From contig NZ_JARXZC010000021.1 of NCBI RefSeq assembly GCF_029894335.1, positions 57,315 through 121,314 of the forward strand: a DNA stretch of 64,000 nucleotides, written 5' to 3'. Position 1 is the first letter of the stretch. Each line of letters begins with the position of its first letter. The position numbers were made by a program, and so were the translations under genes. This document shows positions 1-7,543 of this stretch, in pieces. Source of the DNA: Kitasatospora sp. MAP5-34. GTDB taxonomy: Bacteria > Actinomycetota > Actinomycetes > Streptomycetales > Streptomycetaceae. Under the pieces are notes generated by a model that worked only from the letters and a program-made list of their open reading frames with translations, made no database searches and was not told the DNA's origin.

Positions 1-774
1 CTGGTCGGCGCGGGCGTGGACTTCCTGGTCGTGGACACCTCGCACGGCCACAGCAGCAATGCGCTGGCCTGGATCGCCAAGATCAAGGCGGCCGTGGACG
101 TTGACGTCATCGGCGGCAACGTCGCCACCCGTGACGGCGCGCAGGCGCTGATCGACTCGGGCGTGGACGGTGTCAAGGTCGGCGTCGGCCCCGGCTCCAT
201 CTGCACCACCCGCGTGGTCGCCGGCATCGGCGTCCCGCAGGTCACCGCGATCTACGAGGCGGCCGTGGCCTGCCAGGCCGCCGGCGTGCCGGTGATCGGC
301 GACGGTGGCCTGCAGTACTCCGGCGACATCGGCAAGGCGCTCGCCGCCGGTGCCGACACCGTGATGCTGGGCAGCCTGCTGGCCGGCTGCGAGGAGTCGC
401 CGGGTGAGCTGATGTTCATCAACGGCAAGCAGTTCAAGTCGTACCGGGGCATGGGCTCGCTGGGCGCGATGCAGTCGCGCGGCCAGGGCCGGTCCTACTC
501 GAAGGACCGTTACTTCCAGGCCGAGGTCTCCTCGGACGACAAGCTCGTGCCCGAGGGCATCGAGGGCCAGGTCCCGTACCGGGGTCCGCTGTCGGCCGTG
601 CTGCACCAGCTGGTCGGCGGGCTGCGGCAGACCATGGGCTACGTGGGCGCGGCGACCGTCGCCGAGATGGAGAGCAAGGGCCGGTTCGTCCGGATCACCT
701 CGGCGGGCCTCAAGGAGAGCCACCCGCACGACATCCAGATGACCGTCGAGGCGCCGAACTACACCAGTCGCTGA
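1..774 (+). CDS. guaB: IMP dehydrogenase, C-terminal part (cut by window start)
   Basis: IMP dehydrogenase oxidises IMP to XMP with NAD+, the committed step of GMP synthesis. The frame is open from base 1, so the N-terminal half (including any CBS domains) lies outside the window. Visible are the substrate region VDTSHGHS, the catalytic cysteine loop GVGPGSICTTRVVAG, the phosphate-binding stretch GDGGLQYSGDIGKAL and the flap YRGMGSLGAMQSRGQGRSY. It ends in a TGA at 772-774. A second IMPDH-like gene (guaB3) follows after a 209-nt gap and guaA lies 11 kb downstream, as expected for an actinobacterial guanine nucleotide region. Identification is secure; only the missing 5' end limits the entry. 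Confidence 0.97.
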   Translation: MVGAGVDFLVVDTSHGHSSNALAWIAKIKAAVDVDVIGGNVATRDGAQALIDSGVDGVKVGVGPGSICTTRVVAGIGVPQVTAIYEAAVACQAAGVPVIGDGGLQYSGDIGKALAAGADTVMLGSLLAGCEESPGELMFINGKQFKSYRGMGSLGAMQSRGQGRSYSKDRYFQAEVSSDDKLVPEGIEGQVPYRGPLSAVLHQLVGGLRQTMGYVGAATVAEMESKGRFVRITSAGLKESHPHDIQMTVEAPNYTSR

Positions 775-786
775 GGCATCCCTCGC

Positions 787-861
787 GGGGCGTGGGGAAC
801 TGAGCGGAGTCGGAGGCTGCGGGTTGTGGCCTTCCGTCTCGCGCAGTTCCCCACGCCCCTG
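787..861 (-). repeat. Dispersed palindromic repeat, copy 1 (likely guaB terminator)
   Basis: A 16-nt left arm (787-802) is perfectly complementary to 844-859, and a run of five T follows the right arm (862-866), so this copy reads as an intrinsic terminator for guaB. Read on the minus strand its interior has the core CGGAAGGCCACAACCCGCAG shared with copies at 14650, 27273, 30369, 35283, 37843 and 48286. Confidence 0.85.
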
Positions 862-983
862 TTTTTGCCGGCCCGATGCTGTCGGGTGGACGCCTGCCGC
901 ATTGCGGTGTTCCCGTGCGGGATACTGGGGGCGGCCGGGGTGACCCGGTCGGCACAGGCATTGAGGCAGCAGAAGGGCTCGAA

Positions 984-2111
984 GTGACTGAGATCGAGAT
1001 CGGGCGAGGCAAGCGCGGCCGACGGGCGTACGCATTCGACGACATCGCCGTCGTCCCCAGCCGTCGTACGCGGGACCCGAAGGAGGTCTCGATCGCCTGG
1101 CAGATCGACGCCTACCGCTTCGAGCTGCCGTTCCTGGCAGCTCCGATGGACAGCGTGGTCTCGCCCGCGCAGGCCATCGCCATCGGTCAGCTCGGCGGCC
1201 TCGGGGTGCTGAACCTCGAAGGTCTCTGGACCCGGTACGAGGACCCGCAGCCGCTGCTCGACGAGATCGCCACGATCAAGGACGCGGCCTCCGCGACCCG
1301 CCGCCTCCAGGAGATCTACGCCGCCCCGATCCAGGCCGACCTGATCGGCAAGCGGATCAAGGAGGTCCGGGAGTCGGGCGTCGTCACCGCCGCCGCGCTC
1401 TCGCCGCAGCGCACCGCCGAGTTCTCCAAGGCGGTCGTGGACGCGGGCGTCGACGTCTTCGTGATCCGTGGCACCACGGTCTCCGCCGAGCACGTGTCGG
1501 GCGCGTTCGAGCCGCTCAACCTCAAGCAGTTCATCTACGAGCTCGACGTCCCGGTGATCGTCGGCGGCTGCGCCACCTACACCGCCGCGCTGCACCTGAT
1601 GCGGACCGGCGCGGCCGGTGTGCTGGTCGGCTTCGGCGGCGGTGCCGCGCACACCACCCGTAACGTGCTGGGCATCCAGGTCCCGATGGCCACCGCCGTC
1701 GCCGACGTGGCGGCCGCCCGCCGTGACTACATGGACGAGTCCGGCGGCCGGTACGTGCACGTGATCGCGGACGGCGGTGTCGGCTACAGCGGCGACCTCG
1801 CCAAGGCCGTGGCCTGCGGTGCGGACGCCGTGATGATCGGTGCCGCGCTTGCCCGGGCCACCGATGCCCCGGGCAAGGGCTTCCACTGGGGCATGGAGGC
1901 CGTGCACGAGGAGCTGCCGCGCGGAAAGCGCGTCGACCTCGGCACCGTCGGCACCACCCAGGAGATCCTCACCGGTCCGTCGCACACCCCCGACGGCACG
2001 ATGAACCTGTTCGGCGCGCTGCGCCGGGCGATGGCGACCACCGGCTACTCGGAGCTCAAGGAGTTCCAGCGTGTCGAGGTGACCGTCAACCCGGGCCTCC
2101 GGCACGGCTGA
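984..2111 (+). CDS. guaB3: GuaB3 family IMP dehydrogenase-like protein
   Basis: A 375-aa TIM-barrel protein of the IMPDH/GMP reductase superfamily without CBS domains, the length usual for actinobacterial GuaB3. The GTG at 984 is chosen because AGAAGG lies about 8 nt upstream and the protein then begins VTEIEIGRGK like its family; a longer frame back to 876 has no such support. Phosphate-binding motifs are visible (IADGGVGYSGDLAKAV), but the loop that holds the catalytic cysteine in GuaB (GPGSICTTR) reads GFGGGAAHTTRNV, with no cysteine. This substitution is typical of the GuaB3 branch as I remember it. It sits directly after guaB, as in Mycobacterium. Whether it oxidises IMP, reduces GMP or is regulatory cannot be read from the sequence. 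Confidence 0.93.
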   Translation: MTEIEIGRGKRGRRAYAFDDIAVVPSRRTRDPKEVSIAWQIDAYRFELPFLAAPMDSVVSPAQAIAIGQLGGLGVLNLEGLWTRYEDPQPLLDEIATIKDAASATRRLQEIYAAPIQADLIGKRIKEVRESGVVTAAALSPQRTAEFSKAVVDAGVDVFVIRGTTVSAEHVSGAFEPLNLKQFIYELDVPVIVGGCATYTAALHLMRTGAAGVLVGFGGGAAHTTRNVLGIQVPMATAVADVAAARRDYMDESGGRYVHVIADGGVGYSGDLAKAVACGADAVMIGAALARATDAPGKGFHWGMEAVHEELPRGKRVDLGTVGTTQEILTGPSHTPDGTMNLFGALRRAMATTGYSELKEFQRVEVTVNPGLRHG

Positions 2112-2125
2112 CGATCCGGCAGTCT

Positions 2126-2169
2126 GACGCACCGAAACCCCCGCCGATCGGCGGGGGTTTCGGTGCGTC
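2126..2169. terminator. Perfect 44-nt palindrome, guaB3 terminator
   Basis: A 20-bp perfect stem (2126-2145 with 2150-2169) closes on the loop GATC, which is itself self-complementary, so the whole 44 nt is one uninterrupted palindrome. It starts 14 nt after the guaB3 stop and has no long T-run, like most streptomycete terminators. Confidence 0.88.
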
Positions 2170-2417
2170 AGGGGCGTTTTCCGGCCACCGATCGGGTACG
2201 GAGTGCCGTGCGACCGGCCGGAACCGGGCCGTGAACCCCGGGGTGGGTGGTCGGGGACCCGCCGGACAGGGGATGATGGAGGCTTGGCGTACGGAGCCCG
2301 CCGCCCGGCGCAGCCCCACGGTCTGTTCGCGGGCCTCTGCAGCTGCGGGTCTCCGCCGACGCGCCGTCACCTCGATCGCCAGCAGCACAGATCGCCAGCA
2401 CATGGGGGAATGCACCA

Positions 2418-4313
2418 ATGACCCAGGCGCAAGGTTCCACCGGCCGCCTCCTGGCCGGTCGCTACCGGTTGGTCGGAGTGCTGGGCCAGGGCGGAATGGG
2501 CACGGTGTGGCGGGCCGAGGACGAGATGCTCGGCCGGATCGTCGCGGTCAAGGAACTCCGGATGCACGGCGGCGTGGACGAGGACGAGAAGCACCGTCTG
2601 ATCGTCCGGACGCTGCGCGAGGCCAAGGCGACCGCCCGGATCCGGCACACCGCCGCCGTCACCGTCTTCGACGTGGTCGAGGAGGACGACCGGCCGTGGA
2701 TCGTGATGGAGCTGGTCGAGTCCCGCTCGCTGGCGGAGGTCATCAAGGAGGACGGGCCGGTCACGCCGTCCCGGGCCGCCGAGATCGCGCTCGAACTGCT
2801 CGGCGTGCTCGGCGCGGCCCACAGCCACGGCATCCTGCACCGTGACGTCAAGCCGTCGAACGTACTGATCGGCGAGGACGGCCGGGTGGTGCTCACCGAC
2901 TTCGGCATCGCCAGCGTCGAGGGGGACACCTCCGTCACCTCCACCGGCATGCTGGTCGGCGCGCCGTCCTACATCTCGCCGGAGCGGGCGCGCGGTCAGA
3001 AGCCGGGGCCGCCCGCCGACATGTGGTCGCTCGGCGGGACGCTGTACGCGATGGTCGAGGGCAAGCCCCCGTACGACCGGGGCTCGGCGCTCGCCACGCT
3101 CACGGCCGTGATGACCGAGGACCTCGCCACGCCCATGAACGCCGGTCCGCTGCGGCCGGTCATCGAAGGGCTGCTGGAGAAGGACCCGGCACATCGGCTG
3201 GACGCCTCCACCACGCGGTCGATGCTCAAGCGGATCGTCGCGGACGAGATCGCCAAGGCCGAGGCCACCACCCAGCTGAAGGTGCCGGCGCCGCCCGCCG
3301 CACGGGAGCGCAAGGCGGCTGCGACGGCCGCTGCGCCGTCGCTCGGCAAGACCGAGAAGGACAGCAAGGACAGCAAGGACAGCAAGGTCGGCGACAAGCC
3401 GAAGGACAAGGCCGGCGACAAGGCCAGGCGCGGGGTCGGCGGGCTGCTGGGGACGGTACGGGTGGGGAGCCGGTCGGCCGAGCCCGCCGCCGTCCCGGTG
3501 GCGGTACCGGCGCCCGTGCCCGTGCCCGTGCCCGCGCCGGTCTCGGCTCCGGCTCCGACCGCCGCGCCCGGCGCGCCGAACCGGCGCCCGAAGGTGATCG
3601 CCGGGGTCGCGCTGATAGTCGCCCTGCTGCTGATAGCGCTGGCGGTGGTCCTGCTGCGGGACGGGACCGGTGGATCGGCCGCCGCGAAGACCCCGGCGGT
3701 GATCGCACCGGCGGCCCACGGGACGCCCGCCGCCGGTTCGGCCGCTGCGTCCTCGTCGCCCTCGCCGTCGGCGAAGCCGTCGGAGAGCCCCACGACCAGT
3801 CCGAGCAGTAGTCCGAGCAGCAGCCCGAGTGCCGACACCAGCCCGAGCCCGAGCGGCAGCCCCGGCGCCGGCTCCGCCGCCGTACCGGCCGGCTACCACG
3901 CGTACCGCGACGACAGCGGCTTCTCGATCAACCTGCCCGACTGGCTCGGCGCGCCCGAGGTCGGCGACAACCGGCGGACCTTCAGCGGCAACGGCAGCAA
4001 GCTGGTCGTCGAGTGGACCGGCCACCCGGACCCGAGCGCGCTCAAGGACTGGCAGGACGAGGCGAGCGGCAACAACTTCAGCAACTACCACCAGATCAAC
4101 CTCGCCGCCATCACCTACCGGACGTGGACCAACGCCGCCGACTGGGAGTGGACCTTCGGCAGCAGCACCACCCTGCACTCGCTCAACCGTGGTTTCGTCA
4201 CCGGCAAGTACGGCTACGCGATCTACTGGACCACCCCGGACTCCCAGTGGAACGCCCCGGCGAGCGTCGACGCCCGGAAGGTCGCGTTCGACTCGTTCCA
4301 ACCCGCGCCCTGA
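2418..4313 (+). CDS. Transmembrane Ser/Thr protein kinase (PknB-type)
   Basis: A 631-aa eukaryotic-type kinase. The N-terminal kinase domain (about residues 15-275) has the glycine loop GQGGMGTVW, Lys45 in VAVKEL, HRDVKPSN with Asp143, DFG at 161-163 and the SPE form of the APE motif, so it should be active. A low-complexity juxtamembrane linker follows, with the repeat KDSKDSKDSK and a Pro/Val tract (about 355-380). One membrane helix lies at about 393-413, then a Ser/Pro-rich stalk and an extracellular C-terminal domain (about 495-631) starting AYRDDSGFSINLP, without PASTA repeats. The ATG at 2418 has GGGGGAA upstream. It is first of three kinase-like genes, spaced 86 and 202 nt. The position beside guaB/guaB3 recalls the S. 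coelicolor SCO4775-4779 kinase cluster linked to spore wall synthesis (from memory). Confidence 0.93.
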   Translation: MTQAQGSTGRLLAGRYRLVGVLGQGGMGTVWRAEDEMLGRIVAVKELRMHGGVDEDEKHRLIVRTLREAKATARIRHTAAVTVFDVVEEDDRPWIVMELVESRSLAEVIKEDGPVTPSRAAEIALELLGVLGAAHSHGILHRDVKPSNVLIGEDGRVVLTDFGIASVEGDTSVTSTGMLVGAPSYISPERARGQKPGPPADMWSLGGTLYAMVEGKPPYDRGSALATLTAVMTEDLATPMNAGPLRPVIEGLLEKDPAHRLDASTTRSMLKRIVADEIAKAEATTQLKVPAPPAARERKAAATAAAPSLGKTEKDSKDSKDSKVGDKPKDKAGDKARRGVGGLLGTVRVGSRSAEPAAVPVAVPAPVPVPVPAPVSAPAPTAAPGAPNRRPKVIAGVALIVALLLIALAVVLLRDGTGGSAAAKTPAVIAPAAHGTPAAGSAAASSSPSPSAKPSESPTTSPSSSPSSSPSADTSPSPSGSPGAGSAAVPAGYHAYRDDSGFSINLPDWLGAPEVGDNRRTFSGNGSKLVVEWTGHPDPSALKDWQDEASGNNFSNYHQINLAAITYRTWTNAADWEWTFGSSTTLHSLNRGFVTGKYGYAIYWTTPDSQWNAPASVDARKVAFDSFQPAP

Positions 4314-4399
4314 GCACCAGCCGTGAGCGGCCGGGTTTCGCAGTGAGCGACGTACGCTGGCCGGACGGAAGGCCCAACATATTTTCGTAAGGATGGCTC

Positions 4400-5533
4400 A
4401 TGCGAGCAGCGGGCCTGGGGCAGGTGGTGGCCGGACGGTACCGGGTGACGGGCGAGCCGGTGGGGAGCGCCGTACCCGCGCAGGACCTCCGCTCCGGTGA
4501 GTCCGTGCTGCTGCACGCGCTGGAGCTGCCGGAGCTGTTGCTGGCTGATCAGCTGTCGGCAGGTCAGCTACTGGCCGGTCAGCTTCTGGCGGATCAGCCG
4601 CTCGAGGGCCCCGACCCCGAGTACGGCGGTCGGGTGGCGGCCCGGGTGGCGGCCCGGACGCGGGAGACGCCGTCGCACCCGAGGCTGTTGCAGGGGATCG
4701 AGGTCTTCGCCGACGAGGAGCTGCTCTGGGTCGCGGAGGAGTACCCGGTGGGCGTGCCGCTGGCGGAGCTGGCCGGGGCGGGGCCCGTCCCGCCGTACCG
4801 GGCGGCGGAGATCGCGGCGGACCTCGCGGGCGCGCTGCGGGCCCTGCACGCGCTGGGCCTGGCGCACGGGAACATCTCGTTGGACACCGTCCTGGTCTGC
4901 GAGGACGGTGCGACCATGCTCGGCGGCCTGCTCCTCGGCGCGGCGGAGGAGACGCTCTGTGCGGAGCTCGGCGGCCCGGTCCCGCGCCGGGTGTACGAGG
5001 CGCGCGCCGTACTGCTGGGCGCCCGGGCCGAGCGCTGGGCGCCCGACCCGGGCCCGCAGGCGGACTGCTGGGCGCTCGGCGTACTGCTGCACCGGCTGCT
5101 CACCGGTCGCGCCCCCTACCCGGAGGACGACCTCCCGACGCTGCTCTCGGCCGTCCGGGACGGCGCCGCCGAACCGGCCGACGGGTGTGGCCCGCTGCGG
5201 CCGCTGGTCGAGCGGCTGCTCCGGCCCGATCCGGCCGCCCGCCCGACGGCGGCAGCGGTCCGGCGCTGGCTGACGGAACTGCTCGCCTCCTCCCCGGAGC
5301 CGTACGGGCCGGAACTGTCCGGGGCGGCACCGCGCGAGCCCGAGGTGCTGCCCGTCGTCCGCCCGCGCGGCCGGCTGGTGCTCCGGCGGCGGGCGGGCCG
5401 GGAGGTGGCGCACGGGCGGCACGCCGGAACGCGTCCGCGGGTGTCGCCGGCGCTGCTCGGCCCGCTGCTGGTGGGCGGGGTGCTGCTGGCGATGCTGGCG
5501 GCACTGGCCGCCGTGGTGGCCCTCGCGGGCTGA
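4400..5533 (+). CDS. Membrane-anchored kinase-like protein, predicted pseudokinase
   Basis: A 377-aa protein with a kinase fold outline but no catalytic residues. The opening VVAGRYRVTGEPVGSAVPAQ matches the neighbouring kinases without the glycine loop. The ATP lysine (VAVKEL in the neighbours) is replaced in VLLHALEL, HRD has become HGN (156-158) and DFG has become GGL (near 175-177). The helical C-lobe is still recognisable (AEIAADLAGALRALHALG, ADCWALGVLLHRLLTG). The N-lobe carries an insertion of LLADQ/LLAGQ-like repeats (residues 47-67). A single membrane helix ends the protein (about 351-375, LLVGGVLLAMLAALAAVVAL), so the pseudokinase domain is cytoplasmic and there is no extracellular sensor. 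AAGGA lies 8 nt before the ATG. It sits between two intact kinase genes on the same strand, which suggests a scaffold or allosteric partner; that role is inference. Confidence 0.85.
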   Translation: MRAAGLGQVVAGRYRVTGEPVGSAVPAQDLRSGESVLLHALELPELLLADQLSAGQLLAGQLLADQPLEGPDPEYGGRVAARVAARTRETPSHPRLLQGIEVFADEELLWVAEEYPVGVPLAELAGAGPVPPYRAAEIAADLAGALRALHALGLAHGNISLDTVLVCEDGATMLGGLLLGAAEETLCAELGGPVPRRVYEARAVLLGARAERWAPDPGPQADCWALGVLLHRLLTGRAPYPEDDLPTLLSAVRDGAAEPADGCGPLRPLVERLLRPDPAARPTAAAVRRWLTELLASSPEPYGPELSGAAPREPEVLPVVRPRGRLVLRRRAGREVAHGRHAGTRPRVSPALLGPLLVGGVLLAMLAALAAVVALAG

Positions 5534-5735
5534 GCGGTCGGGGCCCGGGCTCCGGCGTAGTGGGCCCTGGAGTGTGTGGTCCAAGGTCACAGGGCGGTTA
5601 CCTGGACGGGTCGCGATTCCGACGCCGCGTCGGGGCGCCTAATCTGTGCATTGAAGTTGTCCTATCGGTGAGTCAGCGGTGCACCGGAAACCCCCCGTCA
5701 GGGTGACGGTGGGCTGATGAGGGGGAACGGTCGCC

Positions 5736-7397
5736 ATGGGCGTACAGGATCAGTCGGCGCAGCCGAGAGGTGCACAGCGGACGCTGGCCGGGCGGTACGC
5801 CCTGGGGGAGCGGCTCGGCCGTGGCGGGATGGGCACGGTCTGGCGGGCGCAGGACGAGATGCTCGACCGCGAGGTCGCGGTCAAGGAGCTGACGGTCGGG
5901 CACCTCGACGACGAGGACCAGCAGATACTCCAGTCCCGGATGGTGCGCGAGGCGCGCGCCGCCGCGCGGATCAAGCACCCCGGCGTGATCACCATCCACG
6001 ACGTGCTGGAGCAGGACGGCCGGCCGTGGATCGTGATGGAGCTGATCGACGGCCGCTCGCTGGCCGATGTGATCAGCCAGGACGGCACCCTGGCACCCCG
6101 TGAGGCCGCCGAGGTCGGAATGCAGGTGCTCGCCGCCCTGCACCGGGGGCACCAGCTCGGGGTGCTGCACCGGGACGTCAAGCCCGCCAACGTCCTGCTG
6201 GAGCGCGGTACCGGCAGGGTGGTGCTGCTGGACTTCGGCATCGCGGCCCTCGAGGGTTCCGTCGAACTGACCCGCCCCGGCGACCTGGTGGGCTCGCCCG
6301 ACTACCTGGCGCCCGAGCGGGCCCAGGGCCAGCGGCCCGGTCCGGCCTCGGACCTCTGGGGTCTCGGCGCGACCCTGTACGCGGCCGTCGAAGGGGAGTC
6401 CCCCTTCCGTCGCACCACGCCGCTCACCACGCTGGCCGCAGTGGTCGGTGACCCGCTGCCCGAGCCGCGCCGGGCCGGAGCGCTCGGTCCGGTGCTGGCG
6501 GCGCTGATGGCCAAGGACCCGGCCGACCGGCCGACGGCGGACGAGGCGTTGCAGATGCTGTCCGAGGTGACGGCGGGTCACACGCTCGACATCAAGCCAC
6601 TGCCGAAGCTGCTGCAGAAGGTCCCCACCCAGGCCGTCCCGGTGGTGGACCGGGCGGAGCCGTTGGCGCCCCCGGCGGCGGAGGCGACCACGGTGGGGGG
6701 CGTGGCCGCTCCGGGTTCAGCCGCCGCCACCCCCGCTCCGGCCGCGATGGCGGCGGGGAGGCGGAAGGGCCGGCGGATCTGGCGGATCGCGCTGGCGGCC
6801 GGGCTGGCGGCCATGATCGTGGCCGGCGGTGCGGCGTACCTGCTCAAGGAGAAGTCCGACGGCCGGACCCCGACCTCGCCTCCGCCGAGCTCGGCGACCG
6901 GTACGGCGCGCCCTGACCTCCCCGCGTCCGGCCCGGCGCCCGACGGCTACCAGTGGGTCGACGACCCGGCCGGGTTCCGGTTCCCGATACCGAGCACCGG
7001 CGCGCCCTGGGTCCGGACGACCGATGAGAAGAACCAGATCTACTACAGCCCGGACAAGAAGCTGCACTTCCTGCAGTTCTCCATGCAGGTCGGCGCGTCG
7101 CAGTCCCCGCACGATCATCTGCTCGGCCTGGAGCAGACCGTCAGCCATGCCTTGAACACCAAGGACTTCCGCCGGGTCGCCCTGACCGACGTCAAGATCA
7201 GGGGCTACGAGGGCGCGATCTGGGAGTTCACCTACACGGTGGTGGCCGACGGATTGCACCGGCACATCCGGGAGGCGGAGTTCCGGGACGACAGCGGCAC
7301 CTCCTACAACCTCTACGAGTCCGGTCCGGAGACGGACTCGATCAACGGGGCGCGGCTGTTCACCTCGGTGCTGAACGGCTTCGCTCCGACCCGCTGA
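5736..7397 (+). CDS. Transmembrane Ser/Thr protein kinase (PknB-type)
   Basis: A 553-aa kinase closely resembling the one at 2418. It has the glycine loop GRGGMGTVW, Lys50 in VAVKEL, HRDVKPAN with Asp147, DFG at 166-168 and LAPERAQG as the APE region, so all catalytic elements are present. After the kinase domain (to about 285) comes an Ala/Pro-rich linker, one membrane helix (about 345-367, IALAAGLAAMIVAGGAAYLL) and an extracellular domain beginning YQWVDDPAGFRFPIP, similar in style to the C-terminal domain of the first kinase. The pair therefore look like paralogues that sense something outside the cell. Third gene of the kinase - pseudokinase - kinase group; the ATG follows GAGGGGGAACGG. 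The ligand and substrates are unknown. Confidence 0.93.
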   Translation: MGVQDQSAQPRGAQRTLAGRYALGERLGRGGMGTVWRAQDEMLDREVAVKELTVGHLDDEDQQILQSRMVREARAAARIKHPGVITIHDVLEQDGRPWIVMELIDGRSLADVISQDGTLAPREAAEVGMQVLAALHRGHQLGVLHRDVKPANVLLERGTGRVVLLDFGIAALEGSVELTRPGDLVGSPDYLAPERAQGQRPGPASDLWGLGATLYAAVEGESPFRRTTPLTTLAAVVGDPLPEPRRAGALGPVLAALMAKDPADRPTADEALQMLSEVTAGHTLDIKPLPKLLQKVPTQAVPVVDRAEPLAPPAAEATTVGGVAAPGSAAATPAPAAMAAGRRKGRRIWRIALAAGLAAMIVAGGAAYLLKEKSDGRTPTSPPPSSATGTARPDLPASGPAPDGYQWVDDPAGFRFPIPSTGAPWVRTTDEKNQIYYSPDKKLHFLQFSMQVGASQSPHDHLLGLEQTVSHALNTKDFRRVALTDVKIRGYEGAIWEFTYTVVADGLHRHIREAEFRDDSGTSYNLYESGPETDSINGARLFTSVLNGFAPTR

Positions 7398-7530
7398 CCG
7401 ACCCTGCCGGCTGGCCCGCCTGCCGACCCGCCGACCGACCCTATGGGCGCTTCTGCCAAGAGTGATCAATAAACGTCTGCCACAGATAGTTTCCTGTTAC
7501 CGGCGGGTACCAAAGTCGCCCCGAAGCGCC

Positions 7531-7536
7531 TAGGCT
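7531..7536 (+). promoter_or_regulatory. Candidate -10 box of a leaderless promoter
   Basis: TAGGCT fits the streptomycete -10 consensus TAGRRT at five of six positions and lies 7 nt before the ATG at 7544, which has no ribosome binding site. This predicts a transcript starting at or next to the A of ATG. No good -35 hexamer is visible. The sequence TACCGGCGGGTA just upstream is a small inverted repeat that could be an operator. Confidence 0.45.
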
Positions 7537-7543
7537 GCGCCTC

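Noticed and set aside
3355..3390. GACAGCAAG tandem repeats in the first kinase as a CRISPR-like or VNTR locus
   Set aside because: They are in frame, encode the KDS linker repeat and are only three units, so they are coding low complexity.
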